Origin: Spongiivirga citrea
Lineage (GTDB): Bacteria > Bacteroidota > Bacteroidia > Flavobacteriales > Flavobacteriaceae
Direction of reading: 5' to 3'
DNA length: 64,000 nucleotides
Assembly: GCF_010671565.1 (NCBI RefSeq)
Contig: NZ_JAABOQ010000004.1
Span: forward strand, 124,001-188,000
A program made the translations under genes and the position numbers. The notes below the pieces were generated by a model. The model was not told the origin of the DNA. It did no database searches and saw only the letters and a list, made by a program, of their open reading frames with translations. This document shows positions 26,449 to 34,875 of this stretch, in pieces (position 1 is the stretch's first letter; every line of letters begins with the position of its first letter).

Positions 26449-26585
26449 GCACAACAATGTATAACCGCAATTACGGCGAATTCGACTACGTCCGAATCCA
26501 CTCAGAATTGCTAAAGCTTGTGCTAAACCGAAAATTAACGCACATTAACCCGTAACTGACGGTTATACGAGACCGTTAGGGCACA
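26446..26585 (+). repeat. attC-like site 20
   Basis: R'' TAAGCACAAC (26446-26455) matches site 18 R' at 8 of 10 bases. The rest is nearly the same as site 9, including the GTATAACCG arms and the interior. R' is GTTAGGGCACA (26575-26585). Confidence 0.88.
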
Positions 26586-26600
26586 ATTAAAAAAACGTCA

Positions 26601-28094
26601 ATGAGAATCTATATAATCATTTTATTATCAATCTTCACGCTTACTTGCAAGGCGCAAAATGAAACAGAATATCTAACAAGAAGTGAAATTGAAAATGATT
26701 TAAAATTTTTAGACGATTTTATACAAAACCAATCTTCATATCAAGGATTAAACGGATTTGATTATCGTAAAGATTTTCACAAATATTTAGAACAAATAGA
26801 TGGCAATAAAATATCAAAATCCGATTTCGGAATATTCTTAACTAAAACTATCGGTAAATTTGGCGACAGACATTCTTACATCAGAGGTTATGACTTGCCA
26901 AATAATTTATTTCTTCCATTTGTGGTTGCACCACTCAATGACAAAGTTGTTGCCTTAAATTACAACAAGTCGAAAAAAGAATATAATTTGCTTTATCAAA
27001 AATTTCCATTTCTAAAAGCAATAAATACTATTCAAATAGATGACTTTCTAAAAAAGATTATTCCAGAAGACATCAACGCACCTGAAATTGCATTACGGAC
27101 AAGAAGTGTAAAACAATTAAAATATATGGCATACAACTACGCCATAATGAGAAAAACAATTCCAGAAAACTTCAAGTTTACGTTTACAAATGGGAAAACA
27201 GATACTATTGTTAAAATTCCACTTGAAAATAAGAGAAGTACATATATCACTTGGGATGAAAAATTTGCTCGTGTAAATAATCCAAGAAGAAAAGACCTTA
27301 ATAAACCTGAATTAATCAAAAATCTATTCCATATTGATGAAGATGATATTGCTTATTTGAGAATCCCAAGTATGGTTGACCAAGAAGATGCTTCAGTATT
27401 TTTTCAGACTATAAATGAATTTATGAATAAGGCAAAATCAAGTGTGTCATTAATAATCGATGTAAGAGGAAATGGTGGTGGAACACGACATTTAATTAAA
27501 GAATTAGCAGGTTATTTTGTCCATCCCGATTCTACTTATATTGTAAATGCAACACGGCAAAGAGGAAAACTTCCTTTAAACGAAGACCTTAAAGATGATT
27601 TACACAATCGATTCTTATTTTCAAAAAACGAGTTGGATTACAAAGAACAAAGTTTAGTCGATAAATTTATGTCCACTTTTGTTCCAATGTATAATTTAGA
27701 TGATAATAAATATAGTTTGTTTCATTACTTTATGTTAAATGGCAAAAAACTCACTAAAGACAAATACCATTATGATAAGCCAATTTATATATTGGCAAAT
27801 GAAAAAAGTTTTAGTGCGGCTTCAGTTTTCGCTTCAGTTTTCAAAGGATTACCAAACATAAAATTAGTTGGAGTAAACACAGATGGTTCAAGCGGAAATA
27901 GTGAAAGATTTGAATTGCCTAACTCTAAATTACGTGGGAAAATAAGTACTATGGTTTCTTTTCAAAAAAATGGTCAGATTTTAGATGGAATTGGAACAGA
28001 GCCAGACATTAAAATAGAAAGGAATTTAGAACAAATTTTTTGGAAAGAAGATTACCAATTGAATAAACTAAAGAAACTAATTAGGGAGGAATAA
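26601..28094 (+). CDS. S41-family (tail-specific) peptidase
   Basis: A 497-residue secreted protein with a signal peptide ending near LTCKAQ (possibly lipidated at that Cys). The catalytic domain shows IIDVRGNGGG, NEKSFSAASVFASVF (the Ser nucleophile region), and ILDGIGTEPDI, which are the S41 peptidase motifs. Likely cleaves proteins in the periplasm or at the surface; partner unknown. The cassette ends agree except for one inserted G in R'. Confidence 0.88.
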   Translation: MRIYIIILLSIFTLTCKAQNETEYLTRSEIENDLKFLDDFIQNQSSYQGLNGFDYRKDFHKYLEQIDGNKISKSDFGIFLTKTIGKFGDRHSYIRGYDLPNNLFLPFVVAPLNDKVVALNYNKSKKEYNLLYQKFPFLKAINTIQIDDFLKKIIPEDINAPEIALRTRSVKQLKYMAYNYAIMRKTIPENFKFTFTNGKTDTIVKIPLENKRSTYITWDEKFARVNNPRRKDLNKPELIKNLFHIDEDDIAYLRIPSMVDQEDASVFFQTINEFMNKAKSSVSLIIDVRGNGGGTRHLIKELAGYFVHPDSTYIVNATRQRGKLPLNEDLKDDLHNRFLFSKNELDYKEQSLVDKFMSTFVPMYNLDDNKYSLFHYFMLNGKKLTKDKYHYDKPIYILANEKSFSAASVFASVFKGLPNIKLVGVNTDGSSGNSERFELPNSKLRGKISTMVSFQKNGQILDGIGTEPDIKIERNLEQIFWKEDYQLNKLKKLIREE

Positions 28095-28096
28095 AC

Positions 28097-28235
28097 TGTG
28101 CCTAACATTGTATAAAAATAATAGCGGTTTAATCGCTAAAACAAAAGTGAAATATATAAATCAAACAACAGCGTCAAGCGGAATGGTAAGTGCATAAAAA
28201 TCCGCTACTATTCTTATACGATACCGTTAAATCAC
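28097..28235 (+). repeat. attC-like site 21
   Basis: R'' TGTGCCTAAC (28097-28106) equals the complement of site 20 R' apart from one extra G there. L arms GTATAAAAATAATAGCGG and CCGCTACTATTCTTATAC pair except for two A.C. R' is GTTAAATCACA (28225-28235). Confidence 0.88.
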
Positions 28236-28288
28236 ATCTTCAACTTTACTCGTATATTTGGTTCATAAGCGTGAACTCCACAAGAAAC

Positions 28289-28372
28289 TGCACACAACTA
28301 AGTGTATAGCACATAAGACTCGATTTATGACTCACGGTTAGGCCCGGCCATACGCTGTGGACGTTAGCCTTC
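28289..28372 (+). repeat. attC-like site 22 (class B)
   Basis: First of a second site class: R'' TGCACACAAC (28289-28298), GTGTATAGCACATAAGAC left, GATTTATGACTCAC in the middle, and R' GTTAGCCTTC (28363-28372) preceded by GTGGAC. Between sites 21 and 22 only about 50 bases lie, with no gene. Confidence 0.7.
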
Positions 28373-28472
28373 ATTAAAACCAAACCACAATTTTACAGTT
28401 AATTGACATTTTTTTTACAAATCAAAAGTTACAAGTTGGAAAAAAACAAGTAGGTTTAGTAAAACAAAGAAT

Positions 28473-29918
28473 ATGAAATTATTACATAAAATTTGCTTAC
28501 TGTTTTTGGTAAGTTCTTGTTCTGGTCAATCCAATTCAAATACTGACAAAGGCGTAAATAGCAAGATTGATCAAATTGATAAAATCATCAGTTTGTACTC
28601 TGATTATGATCGTTTCAATGGAGCCGTTGCCATATCGCACCATGGAGATACTTTATATACAAAAGGATTCGGTTTTGCCAATATGGAATGGGATATACCC
28701 AATGAAACTGACACCAAATTTCAAATTGCTTCACTAACAAAATCGTTCACAGCAATGCTAATTATGCAATTGGTTAATGAAGGTACATTAGATTTACAAA
28801 AGCCAATTTCTACGTATTTACCCAATTACCCTAAGGATAACGCCAATAAAATAAACATTCATCAACTATTAACGCATACCTCTGGAATTCCGAATGCAAA
28901 AAGCGATAAAAAAGTAAATCGCCCAGAAGATTTGATCAACCAATTTGCCAATGAACAGCTTAATTTTGTTCCAGGTACAAACTTCGATTACAGTAATTCA
29001 GGATACACTTTATTAGGTTTCATCATTGAAACAGTTACAGGAAAACCCTATCAAAAGGTTTTAAAAGAAAAGATTCTTAATCCGCTAAAAATGGAAAATA
29101 GTGGGTTTTACAAACATGCGCCAATCATCAAAAAAATGTCTTCAGGTTACACAACGTGGTATCCAGATTATTTCGACGTCGACAAATCCGATGAATCTTC
29201 TGCATATTCTGCAGGCGGATTGTATTCGACGGTGGATGATATGTTGTTGTGGAATAAGGCTTTAACCGATGAAAGTTTATTGCCTAAAAAATATATGGAT
29301 ATGATTTTAACCAAACACAATCTAGATGGCGATGGTCATTACGGTTATGGTTGGGAATTGAAGAAGATGCGTATCGGAAACACTTCTAATAAAATAGAAA
29401 CGATCGGTCATAGCGGTAGCATTTCTGGCTATCGAACATCAATTGTTCGTATTCCGAAAACGAATTCTTGCATAATACTATTTTGTAACAGCAGCAATTC
29501 ATCTTTATATGGAATCATCAAAACTATTTTAGCAATTTTAAATGACAAAACCTACGACTTCCCATTGAAACCAATTGCACTATTTATGGATAGAATTATT
29601 GAGAAAGAAGGAATTGACGATGGAATTGCATTTTACAAAGCCAATAGTAACAATAGGGAATATTTCGTTTCCGAAGATGAACTCATTCTTTCTGGTTATC
29701 ATTTTCTTAAAACCGACAATTTCAATGAGGCTCTAAAAATTTTCAAATTGGCTACAGAAACTTTTCCAAATAAATACAATCCGCATCACAGTTACGCCGA
29801 AGGTTTAATGAAAATTGGCAAGAAAAAAGAAGCCCTAGTGAGTTATAAAAAATCATTGGAACTTAATCCAAATAATGGAAGAGCAGCACGAATGATTGAG
29901 AAGTTAGAAAATGAATGA
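28473..29918 (+). CDS. Serine beta-lactamase-like hydrolase lipoprotein with TPR
   Basis: A 481-residue lipoprotein (lipobox VSSCSG, Cys16) with a beta-lactamase/esterase domain: SLTK catalytic motif, then DYSNSGY, then HSGSISG. The C-terminus (about 400-481) is a TPR pair (ALKIFKLATETFPNKYNPHH and so on). It is the second such enzyme in the array and is clearly diverged from the one at 20842. About 100 bases separate it from site 22; I see no sure promoter there. Confidence 0.88.
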   Translation: MKLLHKICLLFLVSSCSGQSNSNTDKGVNSKIDQIDKIISLYSDYDRFNGAVAISHHGDTLYTKGFGFANMEWDIPNETDTKFQIASLTKSFTAMLIMQLVNEGTLDLQKPISTYLPNYPKDNANKINIHQLLTHTSGIPNAKSDKKVNRPEDLINQFANEQLNFVPGTNFDYSNSGYTLLGFIIETVTGKPYQKVLKEKILNPLKMENSGFYKHAPIIKKMSSGYTTWYPDYFDVDKSDESSAYSAGGLYSTVDDMLLWNKALTDESLLPKKYMDMILTKHNLDGDGHYGYGWELKKMRIGNTSNKIETIGHSGSISGYRTSIVRIPKTNSCIILFCNSSNSSLYGIIKTILAILNDKTYDFPLKPIALFMDRIIEKEGIDDGIAFYKANSNNREYFVSEDELILSGYHFLKTDNFNEALKIFKLATETFPNKYNPHHSYAEGLMKIGKKKEALVSYKKSLELNPNNGRAARMIEKLENE

Positions 29919-29928
29919 AAAAATAACG

Positions 29929-30069
29929 AAAGCATAACAACGTGCATAATTAATTGCTTGGAAGGCTCTAATGTTTACTCAAGAATTTCTTCCGAAACCC
30001 CCATTGCTTCTCCCCTTTTTACTATCTTATTGCTTAAAGCAACTAATCATATACAAACCGTTAACGGTA
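29929..30069 (+). repeat. attC-like site 23
   Basis: R'' AAAGCATAAC (29929-29938) agrees only partly with the cassette start GTTAGCCTTC. L arms GTGCATAATTAATTGC and GCAACTAATCATATAC. R' is GTTAACGGTA (30060-30069). Confidence 0.82.
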
Positions 30070-30085
30070 ATAAAAAAAAGAGCAC

Positions 30086-30784
30086 ATGAAATTAAATACG
30101 ATCGTTGGAATATTAGCTATCGTGATTGTTTGGTCCTGTACTCAGCTTAAACCAAAAAATGAGAATTCGAATACCCAACAATTGAAATTCAAATACGAAC
30201 TAAAGATTGAAAATGGAACTAATCGCGGAACAAGCTATACTGATTCGAAAGGGACAGATTACATTATACGATATATCCCAATTACGGTTACAAATACCGA
30301 TTCTGTTCCAATCCGTATTCAGCTTGACTTCTCTGAAGAATATAGTAGCCTGAAGGGAAGTAATAACAATAAAGTACTTATCCTTCCAGAAGTATTTGCT
30401 CTAGATGGAATAACATTAACTACCAAAAACCAAATTCTAATAGACAGTATGCAAATTGAATTACGGAAATACCTGGAAAAAAAATTAAGTGATCCTTATC
30501 AATTGGATAAGATTCTTCAACCCAATGAAAACATTTTAATAGCGGTTGGAATCCAATACAAACCAAATCAATCTGTACCTTCACCCCTTCCAAATGAGCT
30601 GTTTTTTCAAAGTGAAATATCCAACTATACAGAATGTAATAATCTAAACAATTACGCAGGTACAAGCAACTCTCAAATGTCTTTATGGCTTAAACTTAAT
30701 TTTAATCAAGGAAGATCAAATGAAAATTGTATAATAATTCCATGCGGTCAAATTTCTTATCTAAAAAAGAAAATAATAATCTAA
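30086..30784 (+). CDS. Hypothetical lipoprotein
   Basis: A 232-residue protein with a lipobox around VWSC (Cys18). The mature part seems to be a beta-sandwich, with no recognised family. It is followed after 10 bases by a VOC gene with no site between them, so the two share one cassette; the cassette ends no longer match, a sign of rearrangement. Confidence 0.75.
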   Translation: MKLNTIVGILAIVIVWSCTQLKPKNENSNTQQLKFKYELKIENGTNRGTSYTDSKGTDYIIRYIPITVTNTDSVPIRIQLDFSEEYSSLKGSNNNKVLILPEVFALDGITLTTKNQILIDSMQIELRKYLEKKLSDPYQLDKILQPNENILIAVGIQYKPNQSVPSPLPNELFFQSEISNYTECNNLNNYAGTSNSQMSLWLKLNFNQGRSNENCIIIPCGQISYLKKKIII

Positions 30785-30794
30785 AATAAGCTCT

Positions 30795-31211
30795 ATGACA
30801 AGGATGAATCCATACATTTATTTTAATGGTAATTGTGAAAAAGCATTCAACTTTTATGAAAGAGTTTTTCGCAAAGAGATTTCATACATTGGGCGCTATA
30901 AAGATGTTCCAAAAAAGGACAGACACATTTTCCAAGAAATGGACTTAGAAAAAATTATGCATGTTACTTTGGATATTAGTGCAGAAACAAGTTTGAATGG
31001 GGCTGACTATACAGAAGGATATGAAGAATCAAAAGGATATAGCAACTTTGGTCTTATCATCCACACAGACGGTAAAGATGAAGCTGACAGGCTATTTAAC
31101 GAACTCTCCGAAGGTGGACAAAAAACATTGCCAATGCATACGACATTCTGGGGGTCTTATTATGGTAATTGCATTGACAAATTTGGCATTACATGGAAGA
31201 TTACTGCGTAA
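30795..31211 (+). CDS. VOC (PhnB-like) family protein
   Basis: A 138-residue protein, MNPYIYFNGNCEKAFNFYER opening and GNCIDKFGITWKI closing, as in the PhnB/DUF1338-like branch of the vicinal oxygen chelate superfamily. Function unknown; several stand-alone members bind small molecules. The start is ATG at 30795 or the in-frame ATG at 30804. Confidence 0.83.
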   Translation: MTRMNPYIYFNGNCEKAFNFYERVFRKEISYIGRYKDVPKKDRHIFQEMDLEKIMHVTLDISAETSLNGADYTEGYEESKGYSNFGLIIHTDGKDEADRLFNELSEGGQKTLPMHTTFWGSYYGNCIDKFGITWKITA

Positions 31212-31233
31212 TTAATTAGACCTACAAAAAACG

Positions 31234-31324
31234 AATGCACAACAAAATATAGCGTATAAGACACTATTTATTGCTAACAGTGAGTCGCGCCTCACTTCGC
31301 CCTACACAGTGGACGTTTCTGGTA
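31234..31324 (+). repeat. attC-like site 24 (class B)
   Basis: R'' AATGCACAAC (31234-31243) does not fit the cassette start. Interior ATAAGAC...ATTTAT, then GTGAGTCGCGCCTCAC (near-palindrome, 31280-31295), then CTACACAGTGGAC. R' is GTTTCTGGTA (31315-31324). Confidence 0.72.
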
Positions 31325-31355
31325 ATTTGAAAAACCGTGTCCCCATTGAAAAAAA

Positions 31356-32447
31356 ATGAATATTAGTCAAATAAAAATATTTCTATTAATTATAATTTCC
31401 GGCACCTTCTTATCGTGCAAAGGACAGGAAAAAACTGAATCAAAAACAATAGAAACCAAATCGTTAGAAATTGGAAAAACGGTTCTTAAACTCGACGACA
31501 GCATTTGGGTTGTATTTCAAGATACAAGCAATAATTATTGGTTCGGTAGCAATGGAAAAGGGCTTTACCATTTTGATGGAAAAATTTTAAGACTAATTAC
31601 CTCAAAAGATGGACTGATTGACAACACGATTCGAGGAATACAAGAGGATCAAAAAGGTAATATTTACATTGAAACACCAGATGGAATTAGTCAATTTAAT
31701 GGAAAAACATTTACAACATTGAAGGTTGTAAAAACAACTAAAAATCAGTGGAATCTTGAACCATATGACTTATGGTTTGGATATAACGCCAATGACTTAT
31801 ATCGTTTTGATGGAACTTCACTTTTTGAATTAAAATTACCAAGAAAAGATCTTAAAAAAGCCTTCGGAATAGAAACAGAAGATGTTCAATTTGAAGGAAA
31901 CAAAAATAGTCCTTATGATGTTTTCGGGGTTAACAAAGATAAAGATGGTAATATTTGGTTCGGAACGGAAACTGCTGGTGCTTTTCGTTATAATGGCAAC
32001 TCTTTTTTATGGTTTAGCGAGAAAGAACTTTCAACTCTTTCTGACGGACGAGTACCGGGTGTGCGTTCTATGATTCAAGACAAAGATGGGTATTTTTGGT
32101 TAAGTAATTTTTACAGCAAATATAAAATCAACCCAAGCTTAACTACAGGTTATGAAAAGCTGAAAGCTGTCGATTTACCCGAGGATATTGTGGAAGATAA
32201 GATACTCTACTTTAATTCGGGATTAACCGACAAAGAAGGAAACTTATGGATGACAACGTATGGTGGCGGAGTCTGGAACTATGATGGTCAATCAATATCA
32301 AATTACGAAATAAACAACGGGAAAGAAGATGTTTTACTAATTTCAATATTTCAAGACAATAATGGAATTATTTGGCTCGGAACTGATAATGATGGGGCTT
32401 ATACATACGACGGAGAAACATTTAAGAAATTTGAACCCATTAGATAA
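31356..32447 (+). CDS. Two-component-regulator-propeller lipoprotein
   Basis: A 363-residue lipoprotein (lipobox around LSCKG, Cys21). It is built from repeats of the Reg_prop kind: WFGSNGKGLYHFDGK, IYIETPDGISQFNGK, IWFGTETAGAFRYNG, and IWLGTDNDGAYTYDG, each a beta-propeller blade. Such propellers usually form the sensor of hybrid two-component systems, but this protein ends after the propeller, with no histidine kinase. Confidence 0.85.
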   Translation: MNISQIKIFLLIIISGTFLSCKGQEKTESKTIETKSLEIGKTVLKLDDSIWVVFQDTSNNYWFGSNGKGLYHFDGKILRLITSKDGLIDNTIRGIQEDQKGNIYIETPDGISQFNGKTFTTLKVVKTTKNQWNLEPYDLWFGYNANDLYRFDGTSLFELKLPRKDLKKAFGIETEDVQFEGNKNSPYDVFGVNKDKDGNIWFGTETAGAFRYNGNSFLWFSEKELSTLSDGRVPGVRSMIQDKDGYFWLSNFYSKYKINPSLTTGYEKLKAVDLPEDIVEDKILYFNSGLTDKEGNLWMTTYGGGVWNYDGQSISNYEINNGKEDVLLISIFQDNNGIIWLGTDNDGAYTYDGETFKKFEPIR

Positions 32448-32452
32448 AAAAC

Positions 32453-32545
32453 TACTAGCAGCAATGCGTATAGCAAATAAGACCTGATTTATGGCTCACA
32501 ATGAGGCGCGACTCACTTCGCTATACACACTTGACGTTGACAGTA
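32453..32545 (+). repeat. attC-like site 25 (class B)
   Basis: R'' TACTAGCAGC (32453-32462) matches the complement of site 24 R' at 7 of 10 bases, so it looks decayed. Interior has TGAGGCGCGACTCA (32502-32515). R' is GTTGACAGTA (32536-32545). Confidence 0.7.
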
Positions 32546-32573
32546 AATAACACTGAATAAGAAAACAGCATTG

Positions 32574-33077
32574 ATGAACATTCAATTTTCTCAAATAGAA
32601 ATTACCGAAAAGAAAATAGTTTTAGACTTGTTTAAAGAAGCAGCTTTAAAAATCGAAAAAATGAATATTGACCATTGGCAATATTGGAAAAACCCACCTA
32701 AAGAAAAGATTGAATGGATACAAGAAGGAATAAAAAATAAAGAATTTTATTTTATAAAAAACACTGATTCTACCACTATCGGAATGGTTAGGATTTTGAA
32801 GGAAGATTTGTTGTATTGGGGTAAACAAAAGGAAAAATCTCTTTATATTCATTCATTGGTTGTTAAAGACAACAATGAAAATAAAGGAATAGGGAAAATC
32901 ATACTTGAACAGATTAAAAATGATGCAAAAAATAAAGGTTATAAATATTTAAGACTTGATGCCGATTCTAAAAACTCAAAACTTTGCTACTATTATGAAA
33001 AACAAGGATTTGAAAAAGTTGGAATAAAAGAATTACCTCTTTCTATAAATAATCTTTATCAAAAGGAATTGAAATAA
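32574..33077 (+). CDS. GNAT-family N-acetyltransferase
   Basis: 167 residues from the ATG at 32574 (a TTG three bases earlier is equally in frame). LYIHSLVVKDNNENKGIGKI carries the acetyl-CoA pyrophosphate loop of the form (Q/N)xxGxG(K/R), and LRLDADSKNSKLCYYYEKQG is the usual second half. Substrate unknown; family members modify amines of antibiotics, proteins or metabolites. Confidence 0.85.
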   Translation: MNIQFSQIEITEKKIVLDLFKEAALKIEKMNIDHWQYWKNPPKEKIEWIQEGIKNKEFYFIKNTDSTTIGMVRILKEDLLYWGKQKEKSLYIHSLVVKDNNENKGIGKIILEQIKNDAKNKGYKYLRLDADSKNSKLCYYYEKQGFEKVGIKELPLSINNLYQKELK

Positions 33078-33082
33078 AAAAC

Positions 33083-33174
33083 TACTGCCAACAACAGGAA
33101 TGGAGAATAAGACGCGATTTATGGTTCCCTATAGGCGCGCCTCACTTCGCCATGCGCCATGGAGGTTGTAAGTA
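33083..33174 (+). repeat. attC-like site 26 (class B)
   Basis: R'' TACTGCCAAC (33083-33092) matches the complement of site 25 R' at 9 of 10 bases. Interior contains ATAGGCGCGCCTCA. R' is GTTGTAAGTA (33165-33174). Confidence 0.72.
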
Positions 33175-33197
33175 ATGCTGGAAAACCAACAATCCAA

Positions 33198-33992
33198 GTG
33201 AATAAGACAATATTTGAAATTACCCAAATGGACTGTCCTTCAGAGGAAAATCTAATCCGAATGAAATTGGACGGAATTTCGAGTATTGCGAATTTGAACT
33301 TTGATATTCCGAATCGAAAATTGACCGTTTTTCACAGCGGAGAAATTGACCAAATCGAAAAATCCGTTATCGAACTAAATTTAGGCGGAAAGAAAATCTC
33401 AACTGAACAAACCGACCAAACAGCATTTAAAGAAAATAAAAATCAGAAAAAACTACTTTGGTCTGTACTTGCCATAAATTTCGCGTTTTTCATAATCGAA
33501 ATGACGACTGGAATAATTTCAAAATCTATGGGATTGGTTGCCGACAGTTTAGATATGCTCGCAGACAGTTTTGTATATGGAATTAGTTTGTTTGCAGTTG
33601 GCGGAACAGTAATAAAGAAAAAACGGATTGCAAAACTTGCAGGATATTTTCAAATAACACTTGCAATTATTGGATTTGTAGAAGTGTTAAGGAGGTTTTT
33701 TGGAGATGAAAAACTTCCCGATTTTTTCACAATGATTGTCGTTTCGATTTTTGCACTTATCGCAAACGGAATTTGTCTTTACATTTTGCAAAAGTCCAAG
33801 AGTAAAGAAGAGGCACATATGAAAGCGAGTATGATTTTCACCTCTAATGACGTGATAATTAATTTAGGTGTAATAATCGCGGGGCTTTTCGTGAATTGGT
33901 TGAATTCGAGCAAACCTGATTTGGTTATTGGTACGATCGTATTTACTTTAGTCATACAAGGAGCATTCAGAATATTGAAATTAAGTAAATGA
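33198..33992 (+). CDS. Cation transporter (CDF family) with N-terminal metal-binding-like domain
   Basis: About 264 residues from the GTG at 33198. An in-frame ATG at 33159 would start inside the site and is less likely, since similar proteins start just before FEITQMDCPSEEN. Residues 1-70 resemble a heavy-metal-associated domain whose usual CxxC is changed to DCPS. The rest is a cation diffusion facilitator with about five or six helices; LVADSLDMLADSFVY holds the Asp pairs of the metal site. It likely exports a divalent metal. Confidence 0.8.
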   Translation: MNKTIFEITQMDCPSEENLIRMKLDGISSIANLNFDIPNRKLTVFHSGEIDQIEKSVIELNLGGKKISTEQTDQTAFKENKNQKKLLWSVLAINFAFFIIEMTTGIISKSMGLVADSLDMLADSFVYGISLFAVGGTVIKKKRIAKLAGYFQITLAIIGFVEVLRRFFGDEKLPDFFTMIVVSIFALIANGICLYILQKSKSKEEAHMKASMIFTSNDVIINLGVIIAGLFVNWLNSSKPDLVIGTIVFTLVIQGAFRILKLSK

Positions 33993-34006
33993 ATAAAATA
34001 AAGCAC

Positions 34007-34193
34007 TAACTACAACAATGTGTATAATTAATTACTACCGATTTTCACTTCGGAAAATCACTAGCATTAATTATCTTAGTCAACAGCGGAATGTTTCTTG
34101 CAAACCATCCCACGAATAACCATGCACAAACCGTTGAGATGCAATTACGTGAGGTACGCCTCACTTTGCCATACACAGTGTACGTTATGCAAC
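34007..34193 (+). repeat. attC-like site 27 (composite, class A then half class B)
   Basis: R'' TAACTACAAC (34007-34016) matches the complement of site 26 R' at 8 of 10. A class A site ends with GTTGAGATGC (34133-34142), then the right half of a class B site follows (TACGCCTCACTTTGCC, ACACAGTGTAC) and ends with GTTATGCAAC (34184-34193). Confidence 0.72.
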
Positions 34194-34250
34194 ATCACTT
34201 ATATATTATCATATTTAACAAAAAAATAAAAGGCATTATTAAAATTAAAC

Positions 34251-34718
34251 ATGAAAAAATCTTGGCGTGAATATATTAATACTGTTGAAGAGAAAATTCA
34301 TGATATAACTCCTGAATGGGAAAGTAAAATGGGAAAGGGTAAAATTTTAATTCCTAAACCATTAGACATCGAACGAATTATTAATCGTACTAAAAAGGGA
34401 GAACTATTAACAACTGATATAATTAGAGAGCAATTAGCTAAAGAAAAAAATGTTAGGTTAACAGCCTCCGCTCCAACCAAAATTTATTTAAAGCATATAG
34501 CATTCGCTGCGGAAGAAGAAATTGCAGAAGGAAACGATAATATCACTCCGTATTGGAGAGTCTTATTGCCGAAAGGCTTAATCAATGAAAAATTTCCTGG
34601 AGGATATGAAAAACAGCAGAAATTATTAAAGTCCGAAGGCCATAAAATAGAACAGTATGGGAAAAGAAAAAAGATTCCTAAAGTAGTTTCTTTTCAAGAA
34701 TCATTAATAAAGTTTTGA
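34251..34718 (+). CDS. MGMT-family-like protein
   Basis: A 155-residue protein. KKSWREYINTVEEKIHDITP, ILIPKPLDIERIINR, and ITPYWRVLLPKGLINEKFPG match small proteins annotated as the MGMT family, which share a winged-helix-like part with alkyltransferases, but the active-site PCHR motif is not visible here. A repair role is therefore not claimed. Confidence 0.75.
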   Translation: MKKSWREYINTVEEKIHDITPEWESKMGKGKILIPKPLDIERIINRTKKGELLTTDIIREQLAKEKNVRLTASAPTKIYLKHIAFAAEEEIAEGNDNITPYWRVLLPKGLINEKFPGGYEKQQKLLKSEGHKIEQYGKRKKIPKVVSFQESLIKF

Positions 34719-34726
34719 AAAATAAC

Positions 34727-34862
34727 GTTGTACAACAACTACTATAATTCATTACGGTGGAATTTCCTAAACGGAAATTCTTATCTTTCAATGATGGCTT
34801 GATTCTCTCGGAATATCCTAACGGACGATTCTCCATCGAAATCATAACCCAACCTTTAGTCT
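34727..34862 (+). repeat. attC-like site 28 (mutated core)
   Basis: R'' GTTGTACAAC (34727-34736) matches the complement of site 27's last R' at 8 of 10. The right core is CCTTTAGTCTTC: the invariant G of GTT is T, so the crossover base is lost. Confidence 0.68.
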
Positions 34863-34875
34863 TCATTACCAACCA

